DNA of 33,635 nt. Source: Peptacetobacter sp. (GTDB lineage: Bacteria; Bacillota; Clostridia; Peptostreptococcales; Peptostreptococcaceae). The position numbers were made by a program, and so were the translations under genes. Position 1 is the first letter of the stretch; each line of letters opens with the position of its first letter. Location: positions 1 through 33,635 of the forward strand of contig NZ_JARIBH010000035.1 in the NCBI RefSeq assembly GCF_029264495.1. Reading direction: 5' to 3'. Positions 1 through 7,992 of the stretch are shown here, piece by piece. The notes beneath the pieces were generated by a model. It was not told where the DNA came from, did no database searches, and saw nothing but the letters and a program-made list of their open reading frames with translations.

Positions 1-154
1 AGGATTCAGTAGTATGCACGTTTATATAATATATTTAATATTGCGTGCCACTTGTAGAATGTTGTGTATTTGTATATACCCTCTATTATTTTAACTATAA
101 GTAAAATAAATATATAAAATTATAATAAAAAACTATAGATTAAATATAAATATT

Positions 155-199
155 GGGATTGTAGCAATAATTTGCAACAGTCCCTTTTTTTCTCTTTTT
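155..199 (+). terminator. Rho-independent terminator of upstream off-window gene
   Basis: A 13-base arm (155-167, starting GGGATTG) pairs with 172-184 (ending CAGTCCC) around a 4-base loop, with one wobble and one mismatch. A T-rich run follows directly at 185-199. It points to a plus-strand transcript that ends just before the yggS cluster. Confidence 0.8.
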
Positions 200-204
200 A
201 TAAA

Positions 205-233
205 TTGATAAATTTGGTATAATATAATATGGT
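205..233 (+). promoter_or_regulatory. Candidate promoter of the yggS-divIVA cluster
   Basis: TTGATA at 205-210 and TATGGT at 228-233 are spaced by 17 bases. The region also has overlapping TATAAT boxes at 218-223 and 223-228, and an isolated TTGACA at 242-247 without a good partner. The exact start point is therefore uncertain. Confidence 0.35.
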
Positions 234-366
234 ATAAAATATTGACATTATGCTCAGAGTTTGTCATTTGATTAAATTTTGATTTGAAATTAAAAAATGG
301 CAAAGTTCATTAAAAGTATGATATAGATCATATATTTTTAAATTTTAAAAATAGGTGGCGATTTAT

Positions 367-1068
367 ATGGAAAATATAAGAGAAAATATTGAAAATATAA
401 GAAAAAGAATAGCTGATGCAGCACAGAGAGTTGGTAGAGATACTGATGATATAAAGCTTATTTCAGTTACAAAAACAGTTGATATTGATAAGGTTGAAGA
501 GGCAATAGAAGCGGGTTCTTTAGATGCTGGTGAAAATAAACCTCAAGAGTTAGCTAGAAAGTACGATGTGCTTGGAAATAAAATTAGATGGCATCAAATA
601 GGTTCATTACAAACAAATAAAGTAAAATATATAATTGATAAGGTATGTATGATACATTCTCTTGACAGAGAAGGACTTGCTGAAGAAATAGATAAAAGAG
701 CTAGTAAAATAAATAGAGTTATTGATTGCCTTGTTCAAGTTAATATTTCTGGCGAAGAAAGTAAGCATGGTATGACTAGAGAAGAAGTAGAACCATTTAT
801 TAGATTAGTATCAGAAAAATATCATAATATAAAAATAAAGGGTTTAATGACAATGGCACCATTTGATGCAGAAAGAGATGAAATAAGAAAAGTATTTAGA
901 AATCTTAAAGAACTTTCTGAAGAAATAAATAATATGAATATAGAAAATGTTGATATGACAGAGCTTTCTATGGGTATGACAAACGATTTTGAAATAGCTA
1001 TAGAAGAAGGTGCTACAATGGTTAGAGTAGGAACGGCTATATTTGGAAAAAGAAATTATAATAAATAA
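367..1068 (+). CDS. yggS: YggS/YlmE-family pyridoxal 5'-phosphate homeostasis protein
   Basis: This is a PLP-binding alanine-racemase-fold barrel (PLPBP/PROSC family) that buffers free PLP and affects amino-acid and vitamin B6 balance in the cytoplasm; no enzymatic reaction is established for the family. Family marks seen are the PLP lysine in LISVTK (K36), GENKPQEL near 55, HQIGSLQTNK (76-85), the VQVNISGEESKHGM stretch near 123-136, SMGMTNDF (201-208) and VRVGTAIFG at the C-terminus. The 233 residues match the family length. A GTG at 355 is in frame but lies inside the AGGTGG ribosome binding site (353-358), so the ATG at 367 is the better start. It heads a cluster with sepF 26 bases downstream, as ylmE precedes ylmF (sepF) in Bacillus. 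Confidence 0.93.
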   Translation: MENIRENIENIRKRIADAAQRVGRDTDDIKLISVTKTVDIDKVEEAIEAGSLDAGENKPQELARKYDVLGNKIRWHQIGSLQTNKVKYIIDKVCMIHSLDREGLAEEIDKRASKINRVIDCLVQVNISGEESKHGMTREEVEPFIRLVSEKYHNIKIKGLMTMAPFDAERDEIRKVFRNLKELSEEINNMNIENVDMTELSMGMTNDFEIAIEEGATMVRVGTAIFGKRNYNK

Positions 1069-1094
1069 AATCATTAATATTGGAGGAAATAAAA

Positions 1095-1571
1095 ATGGCA
1101 AAACTAATCGATAAAGTTAAAAATATGTTCAACGATGACGATTTAGAATATGATGAATATGAAGATGAATTTGAAGATGATGAGGAAGAGATAGAAGAAG
1201 TAGCAGAAGATGACGAAGAAGTATCAGATTACAATGCTTTATCTTCTAATAAAAAAGTAGGAAAAGTGATAGATTATCCTTCTGGACAAATGAAAGTAGT
1301 TATTTATGCACCTAAAATTTATGATGAAGCTACTCAAATTGCAGATGCTTTAAAACAAAGAAAAACAGTAGTTGTAAATTTAGATGGAGTATCTTCACCA
1401 CAAGTAAAAAAATCTATTTTTGATTTTTTAAATGGAGCTGTATATGTACTAGATGGGGATATACAAAAAGTAGCAGGCTCTATATTTATACTTGCACCAA
1501 ATAATGTAGATATAGATGCTAGTGTAAAAAAAGAGCTTGAAAGTAGAGCACTTTTCCCTTGGCAAAAATAA
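1095..1571 (+). CDS. sepF: Cell division protein SepF
   Basis: SepF anchors FtsZ at the membrane and organises filaments during septum formation. The 158-residue protein has the expected parts: an N-terminal amphipathic membrane-binding helix (MAKLIDKVKNMF), an extremely acidic linker (residues 14-42, about 22 D/E), and a C-terminal SepF domain (about 66-145) with VVIYAPK, the VVVNLD strand and VYVLDGDIQKVAGSIFILAPNNV. A TTG at 1080 would add five residues but overlaps the GGAGG at 1082-1086; the ATG at 1095 sits nine bases after it and restores the canonical MAKLID start. Its neighbours YggT, YlmH and DivIVA are the usual Gram-positive division cluster. Confidence 0.95.
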   Translation: MAKLIDKVKNMFNDDDLEYDEYEDEFEDDEEEIEEVAEDDEEVSDYNALSSNKKVGKVIDYPSGQMKVVIYAPKIYDEATQIADALKQRKTVVVNLDGVSSPQVKKSIFDFLNGAVYVLDGDIQKVAGSIFILAPNNVDIDASVKKELESRALFPWQK

Positions 1572-1600
1572 TTTAAATAAAAATGAAAGAGGGAATACAA

Positions 1601-1849
1601 ATGAATATATTAAGAATATCTTTAGCATATCTTATAGATATAATTTCATGGATAATAGTAATAAAAAGTTTATTTACTTGGATACCATCACTTATGAACA
1701 CAAAATTGTATCAAATAATGGATGAAATAACAGAGCCTATTGAAGCACCGATAAGAAAAATACTTTATAAAAATTATTCTGCTAGTATAGATTTTTCACC
1801 AGCTATAGCAATAATAATATTAATATTCTTGAAAGGTTTATTATTATAA
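1601..1849 (+). CDS. YggT/YlmG-family membrane protein
   Basis: A small integral membrane protein of the YggT family (YlmG in Bacillus), found next to sepF in many Gram-positive bacteria; the molecular role is unproven. The 82 residues carry two hydrophobic segments (about 5-28, including LIDIISWIIVIKSLFTWIP, and about 64-82) separated by a polar stretch with the family-like EITEPIEAPIRKIL motif. An upstream in-frame ATG at 1583 lacks an SD, whereas AAAGAGGGA precedes the ATG at 1601, which gives the typical short N-terminus. Its stop shares one base with the ylmH start (TAATG), so the two are translationally coupled. Confidence 0.88.
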   Translation: MNILRISLAYLIDIISWIIVIKSLFTWIPSLMNTKLYQIMDEITEPIEAPIRKILYKNYSASIDFSPAIAIIILIFLKGLLL

Positions 1850-2634
1850 TGGATAAAATTAAATTAACTAATCATCTAAAGGATATAGAATTAAAAAATA
1901 AGATGTTTAGATTGATAGATAAAGCAAATGTGTGTTTAAAAAATTATGAAATAAAAAATACTGAATTTATGAATCCATATGAAATAAAAAATGCAAAAGA
2001 TATACTAAATTCTGAAATAAATATAAAATATCATTCTGATGGAGGATATGAAAAAGCAGAGAGAAGTATAATATCTATTTTTCCATTTTATGTAGATTAT
2101 GAAGATATAGATTCCCCGATAAGATTTATACAGATAGAAGGCAATTTTAAGTTTAGAAGTATATCTCATAAAGATTATTTGGGCTCTATATTAGGTCTTG
2201 GAATAAAAAGAGAAAAAATTGGAGATTTACTTATACATGATGAATTTTGCCAAGTAGTCGTAAGTAGTGATATTTGTGACTATATCGTTTTAAATCTTAC
2301 AAAGGTAGCTACAAATAAAGTAAAAGTTAGAGAAATAAAACGAGATGAGTTATTGCCATCAGAAAAAAAATATAAAGAGATATCTTTTACAATTTCATCA
2401 AATAGATTAGATTGTGTAATAAGTGGAATATATAATATGTCAAGACAAGATAGTTTAAAGTATATAAATGCGGAAAGAGTTAGTGTAAATTATGAAAAAA
2501 TTAGTTCTGCATCAAAAGTTGTAAACGCAGGGGATCTTATTTCAGTTAGAGGAAAAGGAAGAGCAGAAGTTATTGAAATAGGAGAAGAAACAAAAAAAGG
2601 AAGACTAAAAACAAAAGTTAGAATACTATTATAA
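1849..2634 (+). CDS. ylmH: YlmH-family S4-domain RNA-binding protein
   Basis: Seen: 261 residues, with the conserved region KDYLGSILGLGIKREKIGDLL near 109-129 and a C-terminal S4 RNA-binding domain (about 184-245) ending in GDLISVRGKGR. Known: YlmH proteins sit in the division cluster and, in Bacillus, have been linked to ribosome-associated quality control, overlapping with RqcP in binding stalled 50S subunits. That matters here because an RqcH homologue is encoded at 12669-14438. It starts by one-base overlap with the yggT stop and has no strong SD of its own, which fits coupled translation. Confidence 0.9.
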   Translation: MDKIKLTNHLKDIELKNKMFRLIDKANVCLKNYEIKNTEFMNPYEIKNAKDILNSEINIKYHSDGGYEKAERSIISIFPFYVDYEDIDSPIRFIQIEGNFKFRSISHKDYLGSILGLGIKREKIGDLLIHDEFCQVVVSSDICDYIVLNLTKVATNKVKVREIKRDELLPSEKKYKEISFTISSNRLDCVISGIYNMSRQDSLKYINAERVSVNYEKISSASKVVNAGDLISVRGKGRAEVIEIGEETKKGRLKTKVRILL

Positions 2635-2648
2635 TCGAGGAGACAATC

Positions 2649-3275
2649 ATGATAACACCACAAGAAATAGAAGAAAAAATTTTTAAAAAATCTATGAGAG
2701 GATTTAACTGTGAAGAAGTTGATGAATTTTTAGATGATTTAAGAGTAGATTATGAAAATCTTATCAGAGAAAATGACTCTTTAAAAGAAAGATTAAGAAT
2801 GTATGGAGATCAGTTAAATAAATATACAAATATAGAAGATACTTTAAAAGAAACATTAATAACTGCACAGACTGCTGCAGAAGATACAACTTCGGCAGCT
2901 AATAAAAAAGCGAAAATAATAGTAGAAGAGGCAGAATTTATAGCAAAACAAAAAATAGATGAAGCCAACAGTAGAGTTCTTGAAATAAGAAAAGAATACG
3001 ATAATATAACAGCGGAATTTAAAATATTTAAGAATAAATTTAAATCTCTTTTAGAAAATGAAATAAAAAATATTGATGAAATATGCTCTAATATAGATAC
3101 AGGTCTTGCAAGTCAGTTTGAGTGGAGAACTGTTATGAATAGTTATGGAGAAGAAGAAATACCAAATAGGAATTATGAAATAAATTACTCAGAAGAACAA
3201 GAAATAAATGATAATGAAATAGAAGAAAGTAAAGAAAAAGATAATACTTCTCCTGAAAGCATATTTGGAATGTAG
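2649..3275 (+). CDS. divIVA: DivIVA-family cell pole / septum protein
   Basis: DivIVA senses negatively curved membrane at septa and poles and recruits division, wall-growth and chromosome partners. The N-terminal lipid-binding domain is clear (MITPQEIEEKIFKK, then RGFNCEEVDEFLDDL at about 17-31). A long coiled coil follows (about 32-130, rich in E, K, A and L heptads). The tail (about 150-208) is acidic, polar and probably disordered. The 208 residues are within the family range. GGAG at 2638-2641 precedes the ATG by seven bases, and the gene lies 14 bases after ylmH. No convincing terminator follows; only a weak ATTATC/GATAAT hairpin near 3283-3303 is present. Confidence 0.93.
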   Translation: MITPQEIEEKIFKKSMRGFNCEEVDEFLDDLRVDYENLIRENDSLKERLRMYGDQLNKYTNIEDTLKETLITAQTAAEDTTSAANKKAKIIVEEAEFIAKQKIDEANSRVLEIRKEYDNITAEFKIFKNKFKSLLENEIKNIDEICSNIDTGLASQFEWRTVMNSYGEEEIPNRNYEINYSEEQEINDNEIEESKEKDNTSPESIFGM

Positions 3276-3335
3276 AAATAAAATTATCCAATTTTGAGAT
3301 AATAAAGAATTGTCTGAAAAAATAAAAAGTAAGTA

Positions 3336-3364
3336 TTGACTATTTTAAAAAGATAGTATATACT
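3336..3364 (+). promoter_or_regulatory. Promoter of the ileS T-box transcript
   Basis: TTGACT (3336-3341) and TATACT (3359-3364) are separated by exactly 17 bases, close to sigma-A consensus. The predicted start near 3371 falls just before the first conserved T-box helix. Confidence 0.8.
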
Positions 3365-3370
3365 TTCAAA

Positions 3371-3652
3371 GTATAGAAAACAAAATCTTTAAAAGCTATG
3401 ATGAAGACAGTAGGTTTAGAATATATTTTTACAGAGAACTGGAGTTGCTGAGAACCAGAGAATAATCTAAATTGAATATCACTTCGGAGTTGAATGCTGA
3501 AAGATTTATCTTATTTAAGATTTATCGAATAAGTTATTCCGGTAATGTGCCGTTATACAGAAGAGTGTCGTATAATTTTTATTTATACGGAATTAGGGTG
3601 GTAACGCGATTAGACTCGTCCCTTTGTTTTACAAAGGAGACGAGTTTTTTTA
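3371..3652 (+). promoter_or_regulatory. T-box riboswitch (isoleucine), leader of ileS
   Basis: T-box leaders bind a tRNA and let transcription continue only when that tRNA is uncharged. Stem I features are visible at about 3395-3500: the GATGAAGA turn, an AGAGA bulge with the GTTGCTGAGAA apical region, and a GAATATCA specifier loop with codon ATC (Ile) at 3478-3480. The T-box consensus AGGGTGGTAACGCG lies at 3595-3608. Its TGGT (3599-3602) can pair with a tRNA ending in ACCA, as expected for tRNA-Ile with A at the discriminator position. The terminator at 3614-3652 competes with the antiterminator. Specifier and downstream gene agree. Confidence 0.95.
3614..3652 (+). terminator. T-box regulated intrinsic terminator
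   Basis: ACTCGTC plus CCTTTG (3614-3626) pair with CAAAGG and GACGAGT (3632-3645) with one bulged A, followed by a T run to about 3652. The 5' arm lies just after the T-box sequence, so antiterminator and terminator are mutually exclusive. Confidence 0.9.
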
Positions 3653-3708
3653 TTTTGGAAAACTTTAAACTAAGATAAAGGAATATTTTTAGAAAGGGTG
3701 ATTATTTA

Positions 3709-6700
3709 ATGGCAAATTTTAAACCATTAGTAGATACTTCTGTAAAAGATGCAGAAGCAAATGTATTTGATTATTGGCAAGATATCAATATATTAGAAAG
3801 AACATTAGAAAAAGGTGAAAATGATCCTAGTTTTGTATTCTATGAAGGGCCTCCAACAGCAAATGGAAATCCAGGAATACACCATGTTGTTGCTAGAACT
3901 TTAAAAGACTGGGTATGTAGATATAAAACAATGTCTGGATTCCAGGTAAAAAGAAAAGCTGGTTGGGATACTCATGGACTTCCAGTAGAAATACAGGTAG
4001 AAAAAGAATTAGGCTTAGCAGATAAACAAGCTATAGAAGAATATGGAATAGAAAAATTCTGTGAAAAATGTAGAGATTCTGTATTTACATTTGAAAAACA
4101 ATGGAGAAATATGACAGAAAGAATGGCATATGAAGTAGACCTTGATAATCCATATATAACTCTAGATAATAATTATATAGAATCAGTTTGGTGGATTTTA
4201 AATAAATTTAATAAAGAAGGATATGTATATGAAGGACATAAAATACTTCCTTATTGCCCAAGATGTGGAACTGGATTAGCATCTCATGAAGTTGCTCAGG
4301 GATACAAAGAAGTAAAAACAAATACATTAGTGGCTAAATTTAAAAAATCTGGAACTGAAAATGAATATTTCCTAGCATGGACAACTACTCCATGGACATT
4401 ACCATCAAATGTATCTTTAACAGTAAATCCAGAAGTTACGTATATAAAAGTAAAACCTGCTGATGTGGATGAATATTACTATCTAGCAGAACCATTAGCA
4501 GAAAAAGTTTTAAAAGATAGAGAATATGAAGTAGTTGAAAAAATGCTTGGTAAAGATTTAGAGTATGTTGAATATGAACAGCTTATGGACTTTGTAAAAC
4601 CAGATAAAAAAGCATTCTTTATAACTTGTGCAGATTATGTAACAACTGAAGATGGTACAGGTATAGTACATACAGCTCCAGCATTTGGTGAAGATGACTA
4701 TAATTGTGGTAGAAGATATAATTTACCAGTTCTTCAACCTGTTGATGAAAGTGGAGAATTTACAGCAACTCCTTGGAAAGGTAAATTTGTAATGGAAGAA
4801 GGACTAGATGTTGAAATAATAAAATATCTAGCAAAAGAAAATAAATTATTCAGTAAAGAAAAAGTAGCACATAATTATCCACATTGTTGGAGATGTCAGA
4901 CACCACTTGTTTACTATGCAAAACCAAGTTGGTACATAGAAATGACAAAATTAAAGGATAAATTAATAGAAAATAATAATACTGTAAATTGGTATCCGGA
5001 ATTCGTAGGTCAAGGAAGATTTGGAAACTGGTTAGAAGAATTAAAAGACTGGGCTATATCAAGAAGTAGATATTGGGGAACTCCTTTACCAATTTGGAGA
5101 TGTGAATGTGGAAATACTGAATCAGTAGGATCTAGACAGGAACTTGCTGATAAAGCTATAGAAACAGTAGATCCAAAAACAGTAGAACTTCATAGACCAT
5201 ATGTTGATGAAATACATTTAAGATGCCCTGATTGTGGAAAACCAATGACTAGAGTAAAAGATGTTATAGACTGTTGGTTTGATTCAGGTTCAATGCCATT
5301 TGCTCAACATCATTATCCATTTGAAAATAAAGAAAACTTTGATCAGTTATTCCCAGCAGATTATATCTGTGAAGGTATAGATCAAACAAGAGGTTGGTTC
5401 TATTCATTATTAGCTATATCAACATTTGTAATGGGTAAAGCACCATATAAAAATGTTTTAGTTAATGACCTTGTTCTTGATAAAAACGGCAAAAAAATGT
5501 CTAAATCAAGAGGAAACACTGTAAATCCATTTGAATTATTTGATAAATATGGAGCAGATGCATTAAGATGGTATCTATTATACGTATCTCCACCATGGAC
5601 TCCAATAAGATTTGATGAAGATGGATTAAAAGAAATCCAATCTAAATTTATAGGAACAATAAAAAATGTTTATAATTTCTTTACACTATATGCGAATATG
5701 GACAATGTAAATCCAGGAGATTTCTTTGTTGAGTATAAAGATAGACCAGAATTAGATAGATGGATACTTTCTAAATTTAATAATTTAAAAGCTGAAATAG
5801 AAGAAAATCTAGAAATATTCGAAGTAAATAGAACTATAAGAAGAATACAAGAATTCTTAAATGATGATTTATCTAACTGGTACATAAGAAGATCTAGAAG
5901 AAGATTCTGGGAACCAGAATTAAATGAAGATAAAAAATCAGTTTACAATACAACTTATGAATTATTAACAGAATTATGTAGAGTAATAGCACCATTTGCT
6001 CCATACTTATCAGAAGAAATGTATAGAAACTTAACAGGAGAAGAATCTGTACATTTAGCATCTTATCCAAGATGTAATAAAGAACTTCTTGATGAAAAAC
6101 TTGAAGAAAAAATGGACTTAGTTAAAAACTTAGTAACTCTTGGTAGAGCATCAAGAGAAAATGCTAAAATAAAAGTTCGTCAACCATTAAAAGAAGTTTT
6201 AATAGATGGAAAATATAAAGAAGTTATATCTGATTTAGTAGATATAATAAAAGAAGAGTTAAATGTTAAAGAAGTAGTATTTGTTGAAGATTTAAGTGAA
6301 TATATGAACTACAGCTTAAAACCAAACTTTAGAGAAGTTGGTTCTGTGCTTGGTAAAAAAGTAAATACATTTGCAAAAACTCTAGCTGCATTAGATGCCC
6401 ATGATACTGTAACTAAATTAGAAAACGGAGAAAAAATAACAGTAGAACTAGATGGAGAAAACTTTGAATTTGGAAAAGATTATGTTTTAATAAATATATC
6501 TGCTAAAGAAGGATTCAATGTATCTATGCAGAACAATGTATTCGTTTTATTAGATACTGAATTAAATGAAGAATTAATAAATGAAGGATTTGCAAGAGAA
6601 TTTATATCAAAAGTACAGCAATTAAGAAAAGCTGCAGACTTTGAAGTTCTTGACAATATAGTAATAGATTATTGTTCAGATGAAGAAATAGCAAAAGCTG

Positions 6701-6828
6701 TTGCTGAGTTTGAAGAATATATAAAATCTGAAACTTTAGCATTAGAAATAAATAGAGTAGAAGATGAATCTATAGAAAAACATAACTTAAATGACCACAT
6801 GACAGGTATAAAAGTGACAAGAAAATAA
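3709..6828 (+). CDS. ileS: Isoleucyl-tRNA synthetase, type 2 (GXHH signature)
   Basis: Charges tRNA-Ile with isoleucine and edits misactivated valine. The 1039 residues exceed the usual 900-930 of type-1 bacterial enzymes and fit the eukaryote-like type-2 clade. Seen: the nucleotide-binding entry FYEGPPTANGNPGIHH with GIHH at 56-59 where class I enzymes usually have HIGH; GWDTHGLPVE; the CP1 editing-domain TTTPWTLPSN (225-234); Zn-ligand-like CPRCGTG and CRCEC/CPDCGKP pairs; KMSKS at 596-600; and an anticodon-binding helical domain (about 690-870) with a long C-terminal extension. Type-2 enzymes with swapped GXHH have been reported as strongly mupirocin resistant. The start has AAAGGGTG upstream, and expression is controlled by the T-box. 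Confidence 0.96.
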   Translation: MANFKPLVDTSVKDAEANVFDYWQDINILERTLEKGENDPSFVFYEGPPTANGNPGIHHVVARTLKDWVCRYKTMSGFQVKRKAGWDTHGLPVEIQVEKELGLADKQAIEEYGIEKFCEKCRDSVFTFEKQWRNMTERMAYEVDLDNPYITLDNNYIESVWWILNKFNKEGYVYEGHKILPYCPRCGTGLASHEVAQGYKEVKTNTLVAKFKKSGTENEYFLAWTTTPWTLPSNVSLTVNPEVTYIKVKPADVDEYYYLAEPLAEKVLKDREYEVVEKMLGKDLEYVEYEQLMDFVKPDKKAFFITCADYVTTEDGTGIVHTAPAFGEDDYNCGRRYNLPVLQPVDESGEFTATPWKGKFVMEEGLDVEIIKYLAKENKLFSKEKVAHNYPHCWRCQTPLVYYAKPSWYIEMTKLKDKLIENNNTVNWYPEFVGQGRFGNWLEELKDWAISRSRYWGTPLPIWRCECGNTESVGSRQELADKAIETVDPKTVELHRPYVDEIHLRCPDCGKPMTRVKDVIDCWFDSGSMPFAQHHYPFENKENFDQLFPADYICEGIDQTRGWFYSLLAISTFVMGKAPYKNVLVNDLVLDKNGKKMSKSRGNTVNPFELFDKYGADALRWYLLYVSPPWTPIRFDEDGLKEIQSKFIGTIKNVYNFFTLYANMDNVNPGDFFVEYKDRPELDRWILSKFNNLKAEIEENLEIFEVNRTIRRIQEFLNDDLSNWYIRRSRRRFWEPELNEDKKSVYNTTYELLTELCRVIAPFAPYLSEEMYRNLTGEESVHLASYPRCNKELLDEKLEEKMDLVKNLVTLGRASRENAKIKVRQPLKEVLIDGKYKEVISDLVDIIKEELNVKEVVFVEDLSEYMNYSLKPNFREVGSVLGKKVNTFAKTLAALDAHDTVTKLENGEKITVELDGENFEFGKDYVLINISAKEGFNVSMQNNVFVLLDTELNEELINEGFAREFISKVQQLRKAADFEVLDNIVIDYCSDEEIAKAVAEFEEYIKSETLALEINRVEDESIEKHNLNDHMTGIKVTRK

Positions 6829-6835
6829 TTATATA

Positions 6836-6863
6836 TTGATATATAAAATATTCTATATATAAT
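6836..6863 (+). promoter_or_regulatory. Candidate promoter upstream of the DMT transporter
   Basis: TTGATA (6836-6841) and TATAAT (6858-6863) are separated by 16 bases, directly after the ileS stop. Because it lies before the hairpin at 6919-6951, a transcript starting here would have to pass that hairpin to reach the transporter gene. In such AT-rich sequence a chance match is possible. Confidence 0.35.
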
Positions 6864-6918
6864 AAGCTATAGAAAAATAACTTAATATATAATATAATGA
6901 TAATGTTGTATTTAATTA

Positions 6919-6951
6919 AAAGAAGTGTTTCGGTTTCCGAAGCACTTCTTT
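6919..6951 (+). terminator. Hairpin terminator after ileS (possible attenuator of next gene)
   Basis: A 15-base arm (AAGAAGTGTTTCGG and flank, 6919-6933) pairs with 6937-6951 (CCGAAGCACTTCTTT) around a TTT loop with one G-U wobble. The T run after it is short (three to four T), so termination may be partial. Confidence 0.6.
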
Positions 6952-6998
6952 CATGTGTAAAATAAATATAATTTTATTATAAAATAGGAGGATTATTT

Positions 6999-7934
6999 AT
7001 GAATGATAGAAAAAAAGGTATATCATTAGTATTGATTGCTACGACTTTTTGGGGAATGATGGGAATTAACAGTAGAACATTATCATTAGCAGGATTATCT
7101 GCAATGGATATAGCATTTATTAGATGCTCAATAGCTGGAGTATTATTTACAATATATATGCTAATAACAAAACCTAATGAATTAAAGCAAAAATTTTCAG
7201 GTATATTTGTAGGATGTATATATGGAATAGTATGTTTTGTGTTAGGATTTATGACTTATAATATATCAGTAGAAAGAGTTCCTATATCTGTAGCTACAGT
7301 TTTAATGTTTACAAATCCAATTTGGGTATCTATATTTGGGACACTAGTATTTAAAGATAAAATGACAAAGAAAAAATTATTTGTAATATGTATGTGCATA
7401 TTAGGATGTATATGTATATCAGATATAATGTCAACTGGAGGAGCTAATTTAGATATAATAGGAATAATAGCAGGTCTTACAAATGGTATGACATTTGCAA
7501 TGCAAATTATAATACCTAGATTTTTTGAGGGCAAATACTCAAAAGATGCAATTTTAGTTTATGGATTTATATCAAGTACAATAGTATTATCATTTTTCAC
7601 AGATTTTTCTGCGATTTCATCAGCAATAGTTGGAGAAAATTCATTCAAAGTTGTACTAAACATGCTTGCAATATCTGTTTTATCTACTTTTATAGCTAGT
7701 ACATTTTATGTTAAGTCAACAGAATATATAGAAACACAAGTAACAAGTATATTAGTTTCTTTAGAACCAATATTAGGAAGTATATTTGCTTTCTTTATAT
7801 TTGGGGAAACTATGTCTCAAACACAATTATTAGGAGCTGTAATAGTAATACTTGCAGCATGTATATTAGAGTCTGATTTATCAAAAGTAACAGAAAAGAT
7901 ATTGATGTTATTACCAAATAAAGAGAGAAGTTAA
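6999..7934 (+). CDS. EamA/DMT-superfamily transporter
   Basis: A ten-segment drug/metabolite transporter-superfamily permease of the inner membrane; the substrate cannot be told from sequence. The 311 residues form two EamA repeats (about 8-138 and 150-288). The first starts with the typical LVLIATTFWGMMGINSRTL, includes RCSIAGVLF, and has VPISVATVLMFTNPIWVSIFG. The second contains ILVSLEPILGSIFAFFIFGE, the usual EamA signature, and LLGAVIVILAACIL. The SD is AGGAGG, eight bases before the ATG. It is a single gene bounded by hairpins and convergent to tetR. Exporter is more likely than importer from family habit, but that is inference. Confidence 0.88.
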   Translation: MNDRKKGISLVLIATTFWGMMGINSRTLSLAGLSAMDIAFIRCSIAGVLFTIYMLITKPNELKQKFSGIFVGCIYGIVCFVLGFMTYNISVERVPISVATVLMFTNPIWVSIFGTLVFKDKMTKKKLFVICMCILGCICISDIMSTGGANLDIIGIIAGLTNGMTFAMQIIIPRFFEGKYSKDAILVYGFISSTIVLSFFTDFSAISSAIVGENSFKVVLNMLAISVLSTFIASTFYVKSTEYIETQVTSILVSLEPILGSIFAFFIFGETMSQTQLLGAVIVILAACILESDLSKVTEKILMLLPNKERS

Positions 7935-7944
7935 AAATAGATTA

Positions 7945-7990
7945 AATAAAAAACTATCGATTGAAATTTAAGTAATCGATAGTTTTTTTA
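7945..7990. terminator. Bidirectional terminator between DMT gene and tetR
   Basis: AAAACTATCGATT (7951-7963) pairs with AATCGATAGTTTT (7975-7987) around a loop of about 11 bases. A T run follows on the plus strand, and AGTTTTTTATTTAATC follows on the minus strand, so both convergent genes can end here. Confidence 0.85.
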
Positions 7991-7992
7991 TA

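Larger units (their letters stand above)
1..366. other. AT-rich spacer before yggS
   Basis: No gene can be supported here. One frame is open from the window edge to about base 97, but its residues look like random AT-rich translation with no recognisable family. The stretch holds a rho-independent terminator (155-199) belonging to an off-window plus-strand gene, a weak promoter candidate (205-233), and an imperfect palindrome near 317-332 just ahead of the yggS ribosome binding site. Confidence 0.6.

Noticed and set aside
2-97. Open frame at the left edge as the end of a gene
   Set aside because: Only about 31 codons, no family resemblance, and a composition expected of AT-rich noncoding DNA; cannot be supported.
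317-332. Imperfect palindrome TATGAT-ATAG-ATCATA before yggS as an operator
   Set aside because: AT-only arms of six bases are expected often by chance in this sequence, and no regulator is nearby.
844-1101. Minus-strand ORF opposite yggS and others like it (7256-7534, 10367-10732, 18112-18504, 29172-29501)
   Set aside because: All are shadows of well-supported genes, with low-complexity Ser/Ile/Phe/His translations and no SD.
3472-3678. 68-codon plus-strand ORF in the ileS leader
   Set aside because: It lies entirely in the T-box stems and terminator, whose RNA features explain the sequence; no SD.
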